A stretch of DNA of 64,000 nucleotides from Simiduia aestuariiviva (lineage in GTDB: Bacteria > Pseudomonadota > Gammaproteobacteria > Pseudomonadales > Cellvibrionaceae). Position 1 is the first letter of the stretch; every line of letters starts with the position of its first letter. Where the stretch lies: assembly GCF_014192475.1 (NCBI RefSeq), contig NZ_JACHXZ010000001.1:346900-410899 (forward strand), given 5' to 3'. Positions 34,618-46,975 of this stretch are shown here, piece after piece. Below the pieces are notes generated by a model that was not told the DNA's origin, ran no database searches, and was given only the letters and a program-made list of their open reading frames with translations. The position numbers and the translations under genes were made by a program.

Positions 34618-35799
34618 TTACACACAGATTTTATTGAGCTGCTCATTCACCGACTTCGCCAGCTTGCGCTGTGTATCTGTTTGCTGTGAGGTGTTGCTCA
34701 AGCGCTCGCTGACAGTGCGGCTGGCGTCGTTGATTTGGTGTATGCGGTCGTCGATGGAATGGGTGTCGCGCTGCTGTCGCTGGGTGCCTTCGGCAATTTG
34801 CCCTGTGAGCTTATTCACGTGTTCAGTGGAGTGCTGGGCTTGTTGGATGACCTGCTCCATCGCCATGCTTTGTTCCAGACTGGCTTGGCTCAGCGACAAG
34901 CAGTTATCGATGCTCGCGACGGCATGGCTGGCGCTGGTTTGTAGCTGTGCCACAGTCTGTTGAATTTGCACAGTGGATTCTTGGGTGCGGTGGGCCAGTG
35001 CCCGCACTTCGTCGGCAACCACTGCGAAACCTCGACCCTGTTCACCGGCGCGGGCCGCTTCAATGGCGGCATTGAGGGCCAATAAATTGGTTTGCTCGGC
35101 AATGCTGCCGATCACTTCTAACACGGTGCCAATTTGACCGCTCTGTTGCTTCAGGTGGTCGATGTCCTGGGCGATAGTTTGAATTTGCTGACCGAGTGAC
35201 TGAACCGATTCTCGGCTGGCGCTGTAGGCGCTGCTGCCCTGTGCCAAGAGTGCCACCGTTTCGCGGGCGGCATCGGTGATGGCCTGTCCACGCTCAGACA
35301 GCGCTTGTGATGCTTCGGTAATTTGATGAATCACCGAAGCAATTTGTTCGATATCGCGATTCTGTGTATGCACTTCTTGTGCGGACTGCTTCATATTGCC
35401 GGTGAGTTGTTCGGCATTGTCGGCCAGTTGGCGGGAGTGCTCGCGGGCGCCGTCCAGAATGACGCGCAGATGATCCACAAAATTCGCTAACAGTCGGTTT
35501 GCTGCGTTGAGTTCGTCGTCGTGTTGGTCGGGCAATGCCTCTGTGGGGGCGCGCTTTGGATCGGCTACCAGCGATAAATATTGATGCATGCGCGCAATGC
35601 GGCGTCCGATGCGGCGGGATACAAAGCCCGCCTGCGCGCCGGACTGTAGGCAGAGCACCAGCGCAAACCCCAGCCAGTAACCATTTGGGCTGGCGCTGTC
35701 GGGCATGAACATCCAGAGCAGAAGGAGCCCAAGGCCTGCGACTGTAAGGCTAAATATTAGCGATTGCCTTGTCAGGGCGTGGTGGTGGGGCATATCCAT
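34618..35799 (-). CDS. methyl-accepting chemotaxis protein without periplasmic sensor
   Basis: 393 residues from the ATG at 35799 (GGAA six bases upstream); earlier in-frame starts at 35805 and GTG 35841 exist. Two close hydrophobic segments ([38 protein letters not shown]) leave almost no periplasmic loop. A HAMP-like and helical region follows, then the signalling hairpin tip [20 protein letters not shown] and [17 protein letters not shown]. It couples to CheA/CheW. It lies between hslU and the DUF971 gene. Confidence 0.9.
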   Translation of the reverse strand: MDMPHHHALTRQSLIFSLTVAGLGLLLLWMFMPDSASPNGYWLGFALVLCLQSGAQAGFVSRRIGRRIARMHQYLSLVADPKRAPTEALPDQHDDELNAANRLLANFVDHLRVILDGAREHSRQLADNAEQLTGNMKQSAQEVHTQNRDIEQIASVIHQITEASQALSERGQAITDAARETVALLAQGSSAYSASRESVQSLGQQIQTIAQDIDHLKQQSGQIGTVLEVIGSIAEQTNLLALNAAIEAARAGEQGRGFAVVADEVRALAHRTQESTVQIQQTVAQLQTSASHAVASIDNCLSLSQASLEQSMAMEQVIQQAQHSTEHVNKLTGQIAEGTQRQQRDTHSIDDRIHQINDASRTVSERLSNTSQQTDTQRKLAKSVNEQLNKICV

Positions 35800-35973
35800 G
35801 GGCATTTCCGCGTTTGACCGTAGAGTGACAAGTGTAGTCACTGTGGCGCATTCACGGGCGCAGTGGCCCGTGAATGGGGTGGCTTTATAGGTTAACGGCG
35901 GGGACGGGTGAGACTTTAGAATCGCGCAGTGCCCCGCCGGCGCTGAGCCGGCGAGGCGTTCGTGGGTGGTGAT

Positions 35974-37296
35974 TTACAGAATAAACCGACTGAGGTCTTC
36001 GTCACGGGCCAGCTCGCCGAGTTGTGCATCGACGAATTGGGCGTCAACAGTAAACGACTTCTCGACGGTACCGGCATCGAACGACGCGGTTTCCATTAAT
36101 TTCTCTATGACAGTGTGCAATCGGCGCGCGCCAATATTTTCGGTGCGCTCGTTCACCTGATGGGCCGTTTCAGCAATGCGGCGAATACCGTCTTCAGTGA
36201 AGGTGACGTCTACGCCCTCGGTAGCCATCAGCGCCTTTTGTTGCTCGGTCAGCGACGCGCGTGGCTCGGTGAGTATGCGCTCGAAATCTTCGGGCGTGAG
36301 CGCTTTTAATTCGACGCGAATGGGCAGGCGACCCTGCAATTCTGGTATTAAATCTGACGGCTTAGAGAGGTGAAAGGCGCCGCTGGCCACAAATAAAATG
36401 TGATCTGTTTTAATCATGCCGTGTTTAGTGGAGACGGTGCAGCCCTCGATGAGCGGCAGTAGGTCGCGCTGTACGCCTTCGCGCGACACGTCAGCTCCGC
36501 TGGTGCCGTCGCGTTTGGCGACTTTATCGATTTCGTCAATGAAGACGATGCCGTTTTGCTCGGCGGCGGCGATGGCCTGCGCTTTCACTTCCTCTTCGTT
36601 AACCAGCTTGGCGGCCTCTTCTTCACGCAACTGCTTGAAGGCTTGCTTGACGGTGAGTTTGGCTTTTTTGCGCTTCTGCTTGCCCATGGAGGAAAACATG
36701 TTTTGCAATTGGCTGGTCATTTCTTCCATGCCGGGCGGAGCCATTATTTCGACGCCCACATTCATCGCGGCCACTTCCAGCTCGATTTCCTTGTCGTCGA
36801 GTTGCCCCTCGCGCAATTTCTTGCGAAATAGCTGGCGGGTGCTGGAGTCGGTGGCCTCGGGCTCGCCTTCGGCGCTGCGTGCGGGTGGCAGCAGCACGTC
36901 CAGAATGCGCTCCTCGGCCGCTTCTTCGGCGCGGTATTTAACTTTTTCTTGGGCTTGCTCGCGGTGCAATTTGATGGATACGTCCACCAGGTCGCGCACG
37001 ATGGAGTCTACATCGCGGCCAACATAACCCACCTCAGTAAACTTGGTGGCTTCGACCTTGATGAAGGGGGCGTTGGCGAGCTTGGCAAGGCGACGGGCGA
37101 TCTCTGTCTTGCCCACACCCGTGGGGCCGATCATAAGAATATTTTTGGGGGTGACTTCGGCGCGCAGTTCATCGTTGAGTTGCATGCGACGCCAGCGGTT
37201 GCGCAGGGCAATGGCCACGGCGCGCTTGGCATCCTGCTGGCCCACAATGTGGCGGTCTAGCTCGTGCACAATTTCACTGGGGGTCATATTCGACAT
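35974..37296 (-). CDS. hslU: HslUV protease ATPase subunit
   Basis: 440 residues, AAA+ Clp/Hsp100 family. Walker A is in [19 protein letters not shown], the I-domain spans about 110-240, Walker B is in [13 protein letters not shown], and the C-terminus (DLSRFIL) inserts into HslV. It unfolds substrates for HslV. It starts 5 bp after the hslV stop, the canonical hslVU operon. Confidence 0.98.
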   Translation of the reverse strand: MSNMTPSEIVHELDRHIVGQQDAKRAVAIALRNRWRRMQLNDELRAEVTPKNILMIGPTGVGKTEIARRLAKLANAPFIKVEATKFTEVGYVGRDVDSIVRDLVDVSIKLHREQAQEKVKYRAEEAAEERILDVLLPPARSAEGEPEATDSSTRQLFRKKLREGQLDDKEIELEVAAMNVGVEIMAPPGMEEMTSQLQNMFSSMGKQKRKKAKLTVKQAFKQLREEEAAKLVNEEEVKAQAIAAAEQNGIVFIDEIDKVAKRDGTSGADVSREGVQRDLLPLIEGCTVSTKHGMIKTDHILFVASGAFHLSKPSDLIPELQGRLPIRVELKALTPEDFERILTEPRASLTEQQKALMATEGVDVTFTEDGIRRIAETAHQVNERTENIGARRLHTVIEKLMETASFDAGTVEKSFTVDAQFVDAQLGELARDEDLSRFIL

Positions 37297-37300
37297 AGGC

Positions 37301-37822
37301 TTAGCTCAATTCTTCGATGGTCAGGTGATTGTTGGTAAACACGCAGATGTTGCCGGCGATGGTGAGACCTTGCTCAACTATATGGCGCGCGTCGAGTTCG
37401 GTATTGTCCAGCAGTGCGCGCGCGGCGGCCTGCGCGTAGGGGCCACCAGAGCCAATGGCGATGAGGTCGTCTTCGGGTTGGATGACATCGCCATTGCCGG
37501 TGATGATCAGCGACGCATCTTTGTCGGCCACCGCCAATAGCGCTTCCAGCCGGCGCAGGGCGCGGTCGGTGCGCCAGTCTTTGGCAAGCTCGACAGCGGC
37601 GCGCACTAGCTGGCCATTGTGCTCTTCTAACTTGGCTTCAAAGCGCTCAAACAGCGTAAAGGCGTCTGCCGTGCCGCCGGCAAAGCCCGCCAACACTTGA
37701 TCTTTGTACAGGCGGCGCACCTTGCGGGCGTTGCCCTTCATGACGGTGTTGCCCAGAGAAACCTGGCCATCGCCGCCCAAGACGACTTTGCCCTCGCGGC
37801 GTACGGATAAAATTGTGGTCAC
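37301..37822 (-). CDS. hslV: HslUV protease peptidase subunit
   Basis: 173 residues, T1 proteasome-like peptidase. After removal of Met the catalytic Thr is exposed ([20 protein letters not shown]). Further motifs: [17 protein letters not shown] and [15 protein letters not shown]. Forms the double-ring chamber with HslU. Confidence 0.98.
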   Translation of the reverse strand: MTTILSVRREGKVVLGGDGQVSLGNTVMKGNARKVRRLYKDQVLAGFAGGTADAFTLFERFEAKLEEHNGQLVRAAVELAKDWRTDRALRRLEALLAVADKDASLIITGNGDVIQPEDDLIAIGSGGPYAQAAARALLDNTELDARHIVEQGLTIAGNICVFTNNHLTIEELS

Positions 37823-37889
37823 GGGAAGTCCTTCGTTTGGCTCGTGAGAACTTCCAAGGTGGGGGTGAAATGCGATTAATTCAACCGGC

Positions 37890-38441
37890 TCAGCCGGCTT
37901 TGCGTTTCAAAAGTAGGGTGTCGAACTGGTTGGATACCAATGTGCTGCGCGCATTGGCCATGGCGGAGGTGTTGGTAAAGGGGCCCACGATTACCCGGTG
38001 CCAGGTCTCGCCGGTCTTGACGGTGACCTTTTCAACTTTGGCATCCATGTTCAATAAAATCAGCTTGGCGCGCACGCTGTCGGCATCTTCGGCTTTGCGA
38101 AAGGAGCCCACCTGCAACAGGTATTCCATCTTGTCGGTGGTTTGGGACTGCAATTGCAGCCGCGTCTCTTCAGGCATTTCCACTTTTACTTCATTCTCTT
38201 CAAGCAATTTGTAAAAGTCGAAGCGCGGCTTCGGAACGGATTTTTCAGGTGCGGGTGTTTTGGTCGTGCTGGCAACCTTAGGCGCGGCTATTTTGGCGGG
38301 CGGCTGCTCGGCTAAGTACACTAGAAACATGACAAAGGCACCTAATACGGCCCCCGTAAACAGCCAGACCCAGCCGGGTACGTCCGACTTTTTCTTGCTG
38401 GGCTGCTTGCGGCGTTTGCGATTAGCGAAATCTTGGGTCAT
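37890..38441 (-). CDS. SPOR-domain membrane protein, FtsN-like
   Basis: 183 residues. Basic cytosolic N-terminus ([17 protein letters not shown]), one transmembrane helix ([20 protein letters not shown]), a Pro/Lys linker, and a C-terminal SPOR domain ([32 protein letters not shown]). SPOR domains bind denuded glycan at the septum. Short for FtsN but the architecture and the position next to priA and hslV match FtsN-like genes of pseudomonads. Confidence 0.9.
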   Translation of the reverse strand: MTQDFANRKRRKQPSKKKSDVPGWVWLFTGAVLGAFVMFLVYLAEQPPAKIAAPKVASTTKTPAPEKSVPKPRFDFYKLLEENEVKVEMPEETRLQLQSQTTDKMEYLLQVGSFRKAEDADSVRAKLILLNMDAKVEKVTVKTGETWHRVIVGPFTNTSAMANARSTLVSNQFDTLLLKRKAG

Positions 38442-38522
38442 GGCTCTGTGTACATCGTGTTTGGGCGGGCATTGTAATAGATTGCAGCGCTGGCGTCAGT
38501 GGCGCAGCGCGTTTAGGTGCCA

Positions 38523-40718
38523 TCAATGGGTTTCCTGAGGGTCGACATCCACGGCCCAGCGCACGCGCCGGCTGAGCGCCAGTTGTTCAATTCGCTCGAT
38601 CCATTGGGGTAAAAACTGTTGCAACTGCGCGCGCGAATGGGCCTGCAACTGCAATAAAAAGCGGAAGCGGTCTTGGCGCTTTTCCATGGCGGCAGGCAGT
38701 GGGCCCAGGTATCGAAATTGTGGGTTGGCCGGTATCAACAGCTCTGCCTGCTGACGCGCCTGCTGTAAAAATTGCTGGGCGTTCTCTGGTCGCTTCGATT
38801 CGGCGCGCAACAGCACCATAAAGCTGAATGGCGGCAGCTCCGCCAATTGCCGCTCCTGCAATAATTGACGGGCCAGACCGTGGTAGCCCTGGCTAAGCAG
38901 CAAGTTGAGGTAGGGGTGTTCGGTGTGGTGGCTCTGCAATAGAACCTGCCCCTGCAAGTCTTCGCGCCCCGCGCGCCCCGCCACTTGGATGATCAGCTGA
39001 GCCATTTTTTCTGTGGCGCGAAAGTCCGGCGAAAACAACCCGCCATCGGCGTCCAGAATGATCACCGTTGATACGCGCGGAAAATGGTGGCCCTTGGCCA
39101 GCATTTGGGTGCCCACGAGCACGCAGGGCGCGCCCGTTTGAATTTGATCCAGCATGGCGTTGAGGTGCTTTTGCGAGCGGGTAGAGTCGCGATCGATGCG
39201 CAATACCGGTACATCGGGCAGTATCTGGTTGAAATATGCCTCGGTGCGCTCGGTGCCTGCCCCAATATGGTGGAGCTCTGAACCTTTGCAGTCTGGGCAT
39301 TGCTGGGGGACTCTGCGCTGGTGGTCGCAGTGGTGGCAATGCAGGTGATAGGGCTTGTGGTGCAGTGTCATGCGGGCATCACAGCGCGGGCATTTGGCCT
39401 GCCAGCCGCAAAAATGGCACATCAGCAGGGGGGCAAATCCGCGTCGATTGATAAACACCAAAACTTGTTCACCGCGCTGAATCGCTGCCTTTAGGGCCTG
39501 TAGGCTTTTGTTTGACAAGCCTTCTTGTAGCGGTTGGTTGCGAATGTCCACTGGCTCTAGTCGCGCCACGCGGTGATTGGCCGCTTGCTGGCGCAGGCGC
39601 AACCGCTGGTAGCGACCGGCGGCCACATTGGCGAGACTTTCAAGGGAGGGCGTGGCGCTGCCCATCACCAAGGGCACCTGCAGTTGATGGGCCCGGTACA
39701 CCGCCAGATCGCGCGCCGAGTAGCGAAATCCCTCCTGCTGTTTATAGGAGGTGTCGTGCTCCTCATCCACGATGATAATCCCCGGGTGTTTCAGCGGCGC
39801 GAATACTGCCGAGCGAGTGCCGATGATGATGCGGTCCAGGCCCGCTCTGGCGCGCAGCCACGCCTGATTGCGACCCCCGTCGGCCACGCCCGAATGCAGT
39901 ATGCCCACCGGCACCTTGAAGCGCCGCTGAAAGCGCGCCACCGTTTGAGGCGTCAGGCCAATTTCTGGCACCAGTACCAGCGCCTGCCTGCCGGCCTCCA
40001 GCTGGCGTTGAATCGCCTGTAGGTAGACCTCGGTTTTGCCGCTACCGGTGACGCCGTCGAGCAAGCTAACGCAGTAGCCGGTGTCGGGAATGGCCGCCAA
40101 CGCCTCGGCCTGTTCGGCATTGAGGGGCAGTGGCGCCTCACCCAGTGGGCCGTCAAATGTTTGTGACTCTGCCAGTGACACGGCCTCTACCAAGCCCCTT
40201 TCAGTCAAGGCCTTGAGCACGGCTTTGCTGAAGCCCGCGGCGGCAATATCCTCAGCGCTGCGAGTGCCCTTGCGCAGCAAGGTCAATAGCTGCGCCTGCT
40301 TGCGCGCGCCCTTGGGGGCGCCTTCGGGTAAACCCAGCCCCTCTATGGTGATTTGCCAGCGCGTCTGACTTGGGAGTTCAGCGGCGTCACCGTTGCGCAG
40401 GGGGGCCGGCAGGGCAGCGCTCAAAACCTCGCCCAGCGGGTATTGGTAGTAGCGCGCGGCCCAGCGGCAAAACGCCATTTGCAGAGGGTCGAACAGCGGC
40501 GCGGTGTCTAGGCTTGCCAGCGCGGCTTTGAGCTTATCGGGCGCATCCTCTGTGTGCGGCACCTGTTCTACGACGACGCCTACAAGCTGTTGGTGGCCAA
40601 AGGGAACGCGCAGGCGTTGCCCCGGCTCTGGCAGCGGGCTGTCGGCGGGCGGCAGATAATCAAATAGCCGCCGTATTGGGCTGGGAACGGCGACGCGGAG
40701 CAGGTAGCGGGTTGGCAT
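38523..40718 (-). CDS. priA: primosomal replication restart helicase PriA
   Basis: 731 residues from the ATG at 40718 ([20 protein letters not shown]); the open frame extends further upstream across the rpmE promoter, so the inner start is right. Walker [21 protein letters not shown] box, and the zinc region with paired cysteines ([26 protein letters not shown]). Also [15 protein letters not shown] as motif VI. It reloads the replisome at stalled forks. Confidence 0.97.
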   Translation of the reverse strand: MPTRYLLRVAVPSPIRRLFDYLPPADSPLPEPGQRLRVPFGHQQLVGVVVEQVPHTEDAPDKLKAALASLDTAPLFDPLQMAFCRWAARYYQYPLGEVLSAALPAPLRNGDAAELPSQTRWQITIEGLGLPEGAPKGARKQAQLLTLLRKGTRSAEDIAAAGFSKAVLKALTERGLVEAVSLAESQTFDGPLGEAPLPLNAEQAEALAAIPDTGYCVSLLDGVTGSGKTEVYLQAIQRQLEAGRQALVLVPEIGLTPQTVARFQRRFKVPVGILHSGVADGGRNQAWLRARAGLDRIIIGTRSAVFAPLKHPGIIIVDEEHDTSYKQQEGFRYSARDLAVYRAHQLQVPLVMGSATPSLESLANVAAGRYQRLRLRQQAANHRVARLEPVDIRNQPLQEGLSNKSLQALKAAIQRGEQVLVFINRRGFAPLLMCHFCGWQAKCPRCDARMTLHHKPYHLHCHHCDHQRRVPQQCPDCKGSELHHIGAGTERTEAYFNQILPDVPVLRIDRDSTRSQKHLNAMLDQIQTGAPCVLVGTQMLAKGHHFPRVSTVIILDADGGLFSPDFRATEKMAQLIIQVAGRAGREDLQGQVLLQSHHTEHPYLNLLLSQGYHGLARQLLQERQLAELPPFSFMVLLRAESKRPENAQQFLQQARQQAELLIPANPQFRYLGPLPAAMEKRQDRFRFLLQLQAHSRAQLQQFLPQWIERIEQLALSRRVRWAVDVDPQETH

Positions 40719-40758
40719 GGGGGCGGGTGGGCCTGTTGAAAATTTACACAATAAGCGC

Positions 40759-40786
40759 TTGTCAGGGGAACGAATTCTGGTAGTAT
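40759..40786 (+). promoter_or_regulatory. sigma-70-type promoter for rpmE
   Basis: TTGTCA, 16-bp spacer, TAGTAT, ending 86 bp before the rpmE start codon. It lies in the divergent gap with priA. Confidence 0.5.
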
Positions 40787-40872
40787 GCGCGATCCTTCGA
40801 ACCGCTAACATTAACCTTTGTGCGGTGCCCGGCACAAGATCGGGTGGCGGCACACAATGGGAAAGCTCAATC

Positions 40873-41088
40873 ATGAAAGCTGATATCCATCCAAAATATA
40901 CCCCCGTCGTTGCTAGCTGCAGCTGCGGTAACAAAATCGAAACTGCCTCAACTTTGGGTCAGGATTTCCACATCGATATTTGTTCTGAGTGCCACCCCTT
41001 CTATACCGGTAAGCAAAAAGTAGCCGATACTGGGGGTCGTATCGATCGCTTCAAGAAGCGTTTCGCTGGCCGTACCACTGCCAAGTAA
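40873..41088 (+). CDS. rpmE: 50S ribosomal protein L31, zinc-binding form
   Basis: 71 residues from ATG 40873. [20 protein letters not shown] has the first two zinc cysteines and [14 protein letters not shown] the second pair, so it is the zinc (C+) paralogue. The zinc-free form should appear elsewhere if this bacterium swaps L31 under zinc starvation. Followed by a strong terminator. Confidence 0.98.
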   Translation: MKADIHPKYTPVVASCSCGNKIETASTLGQDFHIDICSECHPFYTGKQKVADTGGRIDRFKKRFAGRTTAK

Positions 41089-41107
41089 GTGGTTGCCTAG
41101 CTCGCTC

Positions 41108-41137
41108 AAAAAGCCGCGCATGTCGCGGCTTTTTTTA
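41108..41137 (+). terminator. terminator after rpmE
   Basis: AAAAGCCGCG, short loop, CGCGGCTTTTTTT, 20 bp after the stop codon. Confidence 0.93.
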
Positions 41138-41300
41138 TGCCTGAAATTTCATGTAAACCGTTACGACGTTGAGTTATAGATAGTCTCTATACTGGTTATT
41201 CGGTGCCTCGATTCGAAGTCTTCCGTCTTGAGGGGGGTCGGTCAACTCTGTATGCTTCGGCACCTTATATTAAAAAAACAATGAAACGGCGGTTGCATCC

Positions 41301-42569
41301 ATGTCTGAGTCACGCAAACAAGCGGCGCTCGATTATCACGCTTACCCAGTGCCGGGTAAGCTCAGTATCGAACTCTCTAAACCAGCGGACACGCAAGAAG
41401 ATTTGTCGCTGGCTTATAGTCCTGGCGTAGCTGAGCCTGTGCGGGCCATCGCGCAAGACCCTGAAAATGCATACAAATACACCGGTAAAGGCAATCTCGT
41501 TGCAGTCATCTCCAACGGCACGGCAATTTTGGGTTTGGGCAATTTGGGGCCGCTGGCTTCAAAGCCGGTTATGGAAGGCAAGGGGCTGTTGTTCAAGCGA
41601 TTTGCAGGCATCAACGCGATTGATATCGAAGTGGATGCCCCTTCGCCAGAGGCCTTTATTGAAACGGTGGCCAATATTGCGATCAGCTTTGGCGGTATTA
41701 ATCTCGAAGACATTAAGGCGCCGGAGTGTTTTGAGATAGAGCGCATATTAAAAGAGCGCTGCGACATTCCTGTATTTCACGATGATCAGCACGGCACGGC
41801 CATTGTCACGGTGGCGGGGCTGTTAAATGCCTTAGAAGTGCAGGGTAAAAAGATAGACACGGCCAAGATTGTTTGCCTTGGCGCGGGCGCTGCGGCGAAC
41901 GCCTGTTGCAATCTTATGGTGGCGGCCGGTGCGGCGCGCGCCAATATCATGATGCTCGACAGCAAAGGTGTGGTGCACACAGAGCGCGACGATTTAAATC
42001 AATACAAGCGTCAATTTGCCCTGGCAACGCCGCGTCGCACATTGGATGATGCAATGGATGGCGCCGACGTGTTTTTAGGGGTATCTGGCCCGAATTTGCT
42101 CAGTGCAGATCAGTTGGCAAAAATGGCTGCACGGCCGGTCGTGTTTGCCTGCTCTAATCCCGACCCGGAAATTGATCCCGCGCTGGCGCGCAGTGTGCGT
42201 TCCGACTTGATAATGGCCACGGGACGATCTGATTATCCCAACCAAGTGAACAATGTATTGTGCTTTCCATTTTTGTTTCGTGGCGCCTTGGATGTGCGCG
42301 CCACCATTATTAACCAAGAGATGAAATTGGCGGCGGTAGAGGCCATTCGCAGTTTGGCTAAACAGCCGGTAACGGATGCGGTGCGCAAAGTTTACGGTGG
42401 AGGCGATCTTAGCTTCGGTGCTGAGTACATCATCCCGAAGCCCACCGACGATCGATTGCTCGGTGCGGTGGCCGCCGCGGTAGCGCGTGCCGCAGTAGAC
42501 ACCGGTGTAGCCAAGGCGGAATACCCCAAGCATTATCCATTGTCGGGAGTGGCCTCGGTGAAGGTGTAG
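41301..42569 (+). CDS. maeB: NAD(P)-dependent malic enzyme, short form
   Basis: 422 residues. Malic domain YSPGVAEPVRAIAQDPENAY, metal and substrate residues in ISFGGINLEDIKAPECFEIE and VFHDDQHGTAIVTVAGLLNA, and the Rossmann glycine motif IVCLGAGAAANACCN. It decarboxylates malate to pyruvate. It lacks the C-terminal phosphotransacetylase domain of E. coli MaeB. Monocistronic, with its own terminator. Confidence 0.93.
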   Translation: MSESRKQAALDYHAYPVPGKLSIELSKPADTQEDLSLAYSPGVAEPVRAIAQDPENAYKYTGKGNLVAVISNGTAILGLGNLGPLASKPVMEGKGLLFKRFAGINAIDIEVDAPSPEAFIETVANIAISFGGINLEDIKAPECFEIERILKERCDIPVFHDDQHGTAIVTVAGLLNALEVQGKKIDTAKIVCLGAGAAANACCNLMVAAGAARANIMMLDSKGVVHTERDDLNQYKRQFALATPRRTLDDAMDGADVFLGVSGPNLLSADQLAKMAARPVVFACSNPDPEIDPALARSVRSDLIMATGRSDYPNQVNNVLCFPFLFRGALDVRATIINQEMKLAAVEAIRSLAKQPVTDAVRKVYGGGDLSFGAEYIIPKPTDDRLLGAVAAAVARAAVDTGVAKAEYPKHYPLSGVASVKV

Positions 42570-42584
42570 TGTTCGATCGCGGAC

Positions 42585-42618
42585 AATAAAAAAGGGAGCT
42601 AATGCTCCCTTTTTTATT
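42585..42618. terminator. bidirectional terminator
   Basis: AATAAAAAAGGGAGC, TAAT, GCTCCCTTTTTTATT between convergent maeB and the PBP1a gene. Confidence 0.92.
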
Positions 42619-42676
42619 TTCTTGCCGACAGTATTGCCGGCAACATTGGCCGACCCTCAATGGCGCGCGGTGAAGG

Positions 42677-45193
42677 TTAGAACAACTCCTCCGGCAAGGT
42701 TTCATCGTCGTCCGCTGTGCCCTCATCGCCGGCGGTTTGGACTTCAGAGGGCGCGTTTTCCGCTTTGAAAATTTCGAAAATTGCACCGTTACTGCCAGGT
42801 TGTGCGCGCTTTCCGGTTTTGGCATCAATGCGAACGGTGATAATGCCCTCGGGTTGACGGCGGTGGCTCTCTGGCACCCCTTGCAGGGCTACCGCCATGT
42901 AATCAATCCAAATTGGCAGTGCAGCAGAGCCGCCATATTCATTGCGACCGAGGTCGAAATTTTGGTCGAAGCCAAGCCAGGCGGTGGCCACCAGTGAATG
43001 GTTGTAGCCAGAAAACCATGCATCCCTAGGGCCGTTCGTGGTCCCGGTTTTGCCGGCGAGGTCTGTGCGGCCCAGGGCCATGGCTTTGCGACCGGTCCCG
43101 CGTTTGACTACGTCACGCAACATGGAGTCGATGAGGAAGGCGTCGCGCTCGTCCAGAATTTGTGGCGCCAGTCGCACTTCAGGGGCGGTTGGCGCCGGTG
43201 CTTGTGTGGCAGTGGCTGCCGGTTGGGCCAGCAGTGTCGCCAAATCCTCCGCTTCCTGTACGTCATTTTCTTGGACCGGCGCGGCGTCCTCCAGAGGCGT
43301 GCTGGGTTGCCGCTCGGGGCAATCACGGCAGGCCAGCAGAGGATTTTCCTGGTACAGAATGAGGTCGTTGGCGTCCGTTATGCGTTGCACTAAATAGGGT
43401 TCAACTCGGTAGCCGCCGTTGGCGAAAACGGCGTAGCCGGTGGCAATTTGTAAAGGGGTCAAGGCATGGCTACCTAAGGCTAGCGATAGATCTTTGGGTA
43501 GCTTGCTCGTGTCAAAGCCAAATCGGCCGAGCTTTTCTATGGTGTTGCCAATGCCCATGGTGCGCAGTATGCGAATGGACACCAAGTTGCGCGATTGATA
43601 GAGGGCTTGGCGCATCCTGGTGGGCCCTAAGAATTGCCCGCTGTCATTTTCGGGACGCCAAGTGCCTTCTAGGCTTGCATCTTCAAACACAATGGGGGCG
43701 TCATTGATGAGCGTGGCAGGGGTGAAGCCACTCTCTAGTGCCGCCGTGTAAATAAATGGCTTAAAGCTTGAGCCGGGCTGTCGCTCAGCCTGAATGGCGC
43801 GATTGAAGTGGCTCTGCCTGAAGTCGAAGCCACCCACCAGGGAAACGATGGCACCATCCTCTGGGTTGAGTGCCACAAAGGCGGCTTGCGCATTCGGCAC
43901 CTGTGCAAGCTGCAATTGGCCTTCGGCGTCTGTGCGCAGGCGAATAAGGTCGCCGGGGGTCACCACTTGGCTGGCCTTTGAAGGTTCTCGCCCGACGCGG
44001 TTCTCATTGATAAAGCGCTGTGCAGTGGCTAAGCCCTGCTCCCAGTCGAGGGTGGTTTCAGTGCCGTCGGGTAGCAGTAGGTTTGCGCTCTGCTCGGCAA
44101 CGGAAAGCACGATGGCGGGCATCAGGCCACCGAGATGAGGTGTGCGTGCAAGCTCTTCTACGTAGCGAAGTCGCAACGATTCAGCGTCTGTATTGTCGCT
44201 GGCAAAGTTCTTTTCTGGGCCGCGATAGCCGTGGCGGTTGTCATAGGTTAGCAGCCCATTAACTACGGCCTGTTGGGCGGTGGCCTGTAGGCGAGTGTCG
44301 ATGGTGGTGTAGACCTTAAGGCCGTCACCGTAAGCATCTTCCCCATAGAATTCCAATACCTGCTGGCGCGCCATTTCCGCAACGTAAGGTGAACTTAGAT
44401 CAAGCGCCAGAGCGTGGAAGCGCGCTGTCAGCGGCGCATTGATGGCCGCATCGTGTTCAGTTTGGGTGATTTTGCCGAGCTCGAGCATTCGGCCAATAAT
44501 CCAGTTGCGGCGAATGGTTGCCCGCGGCGGATTGGCGATGGGGTTGAAGCGCGAGGGCGCCTTCGGTAGGCCGGCAATCATTGCCAGCTCTGGCAAGTCA
44601 AGTTGGTCTATGCTCTTACCGTAATAAACCTGTGCGGCGGCTTCGATTCCGTAGGCTCGGTTACCGAGATAGATTTTATTGACGTAAAGCTCGAGAATTT
44701 CTTGTTTTGTGAGTTCGTTCTCAATCTTTATGGCGAGCAGGATTTCGTTGGCTTTCCGTAAAAAGGTTTGATCGAAGGTTAGAAAAAAGTTGCGCGCAAC
44801 CTGCATCGTAATGGTGCTGCCGCCGCCTTGAATCTGACCCGTTTGTAAGATTTGTGAAGCTGCTCGCAAAAGTCCTTTAATGGAGACGCCATGATGTTTG
44901 TAGAATTGGTCGTCCTCAGCCGCAAGTATGGCATCTATATAGGCTTGAGGTATCTGGTCGTAACGCACAGGGCTTCGGCGCTTCTCGCCAAACTCGCCAA
45001 TCAGTTTGCCATTTGCGGAGTAGACTCTGAGCGGGGTTTGAAACTTCACTTGTTTCAACGACTCCACTGAGGGCAGTTTTGGGCTGAGATAGAGGTAGAG
45101 TCCGCCCATAGATAGGGCGGTGGCGCTGAATCCGGCTAAAACAAACCAGCCCAGCAGCCGGAGTTTTCGGTAGTTCTTGGATATTTTTTCCAT
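42677..45193 (-). CDS. mrcA: penicillin-binding protein 1A
   Basis: 838 residues from the ATG at 45193 (MEKISKNYRKLRLLGW); the frame could start 14 codons earlier but this start gives the usual short cytosolic tail. One membrane helix, then the GT51 glycosyltransferase (AAEDDQFYKHHGVS, GGSTITMQVARNFFL) and a transpeptidase with SxxK in PGSSFKPFIYTAAL, SRN in YQSRNLVS and KTG in LAGKTGTTNGPRDAWF. It synthesises and cross-links peptidoglycan. As in pseudomonads it is divergent from pilMNOPQ. Confidence 0.97.
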   Translation of the reverse strand: MEKISKNYRKLRLLGWFVLAGFSATALSMGGLYLYLSPKLPSVESLKQVKFQTPLRVYSANGKLIGEFGEKRRSPVRYDQIPQAYIDAILAAEDDQFYKHHGVSIKGLLRAASQILQTGQIQGGGSTITMQVARNFFLTFDQTFLRKANEILLAIKIENELTKQEILELYVNKIYLGNRAYGIEAAAQVYYGKSIDQLDLPELAMIAGLPKAPSRFNPIANPPRATIRRNWIIGRMLELGKITQTEHDAAINAPLTARFHALALDLSSPYVAEMARQQVLEFYGEDAYGDGLKVYTTIDTRLQATAQQAVVNGLLTYDNRHGYRGPEKNFASDNTDAESLRLRYVEELARTPHLGGLMPAIVLSVAEQSANLLLPDGTETTLDWEQGLATAQRFINENRVGREPSKASQVVTPGDLIRLRTDAEGQLQLAQVPNAQAAFVALNPEDGAIVSLVGGFDFRQSHFNRAIQAERQPGSSFKPFIYTAALESGFTPATLINDAPIVFEDASLEGTWRPENDSGQFLGPTRMRQALYQSRNLVSIRILRTMGIGNTIEKLGRFGFDTSKLPKDLSLALGSHALTPLQIATGYAVFANGGYRVEPYLVQRITDANDLILYQENPLLACRDCPERQPSTPLEDAAPVQENDVQEAEDLATLLAQPAATATQAPAPTAPEVRLAPQILDERDAFLIDSMLRDVVKRGTGRKAMALGRTDLAGKTGTTNGPRDAWFSGYNHSLVATAWLGFDQNFDLGRNEYGGSAALPIWIDYMAVALQGVPESHRRQPEGIITVRIDAKTGKRAQPGSNGAIFEIFKAENAPSEVQTAGDEGTADDDETLPEELF

Positions 45194-45274
45194 AGGAATT
45201 AGTAGCTTAGGGTATCCCGTCAATTTGGCGGCCATTATACGGGCTTTTGCGGGCTTTACATATTGTCACTATTG

Positions 45275-45302
45275 TTGCAGGCTTAAGTTAAAGTGCTATA
45301 AC
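45275..45302 (+). promoter_or_regulatory. sigma-70-type promoter for pilMNOPQ
   Basis: TTGCAG, 16-bp spacer, TATAAC, ending 36 bp before the pilM ATG, in the divergent gap with mrcA. Confidence 0.5.
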
Positions 45303-45317
45303 ATAACTTGCACGTAA

Positions 45318-46408
<1,091 letters not shown>

Positions 46409-46409
<1 letters not shown>

Positions 46410-46975
46410 TGTCACGCATTAACTTATTGCCCTGGCGAGACCAATATCGCCAAGAGAAAAAACAAGAATACTTCACCATTCTGGGTGGGGTTTTCATGCT
46501 CACTGCAGCGTTAGCGTACTTTTGGGTGTCTAGCGTGCAGGGTGCGATAGAATATCAAAATCAGCGAAACGCATTATTGCAGCGCGAAATTCAGTTGCTA
46601 GAAAAGCAAGTTGCTGAAATTCGCGATCTGAAAAAACGTAAAGCAGAATTGCTCGATCGAATGCGAGTAATTCAAGGGTTACAGGGAACTCGACCTGTGA
46701 TTGTGCGGTACTTCGATGAAATGGCGCGAGCGATTCCCGATGGTGTTTTTTTGCTGGATCTTAAGCGTACCGGGGAGCGAGTGGAGTTTAAAGGCATTGC
46801 TGAATCCAATAATCGCGTTTCATCGTTGATGCGCAACTTGGATGAGTCCGAGTGGTTCGATGCTCCGAATCTCACCAGCGTAAAAGCCGCACCCGAGGAA
46901 GGCGAATTGGCAAACGAATTTAGCATGTCAGTTAGAACAACTGTGCCGAGCTCGCAGCAAGAGGAAGTCAAATAA
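46409..46975 (+). CDS. pilN: type IV pilus inner-membrane protein PilN
   Basis: 188 residues. The N-terminal INLLPWRDQYRQEKKQ binds PilM. One helix (GVFMLTAALAYFWVSSVQG), a coiled coil (LLQREIQLLEKQVAEIRDL) and a small periplasmic domain follow. It pairs with PilO. One-base overlaps on both sides show translational coupling. Confidence 0.96.

Noticed and set aside
36416-37027. 203-codon plus-strand open frame
   Set aside because: Serine-rich antisense shadow of hslU.
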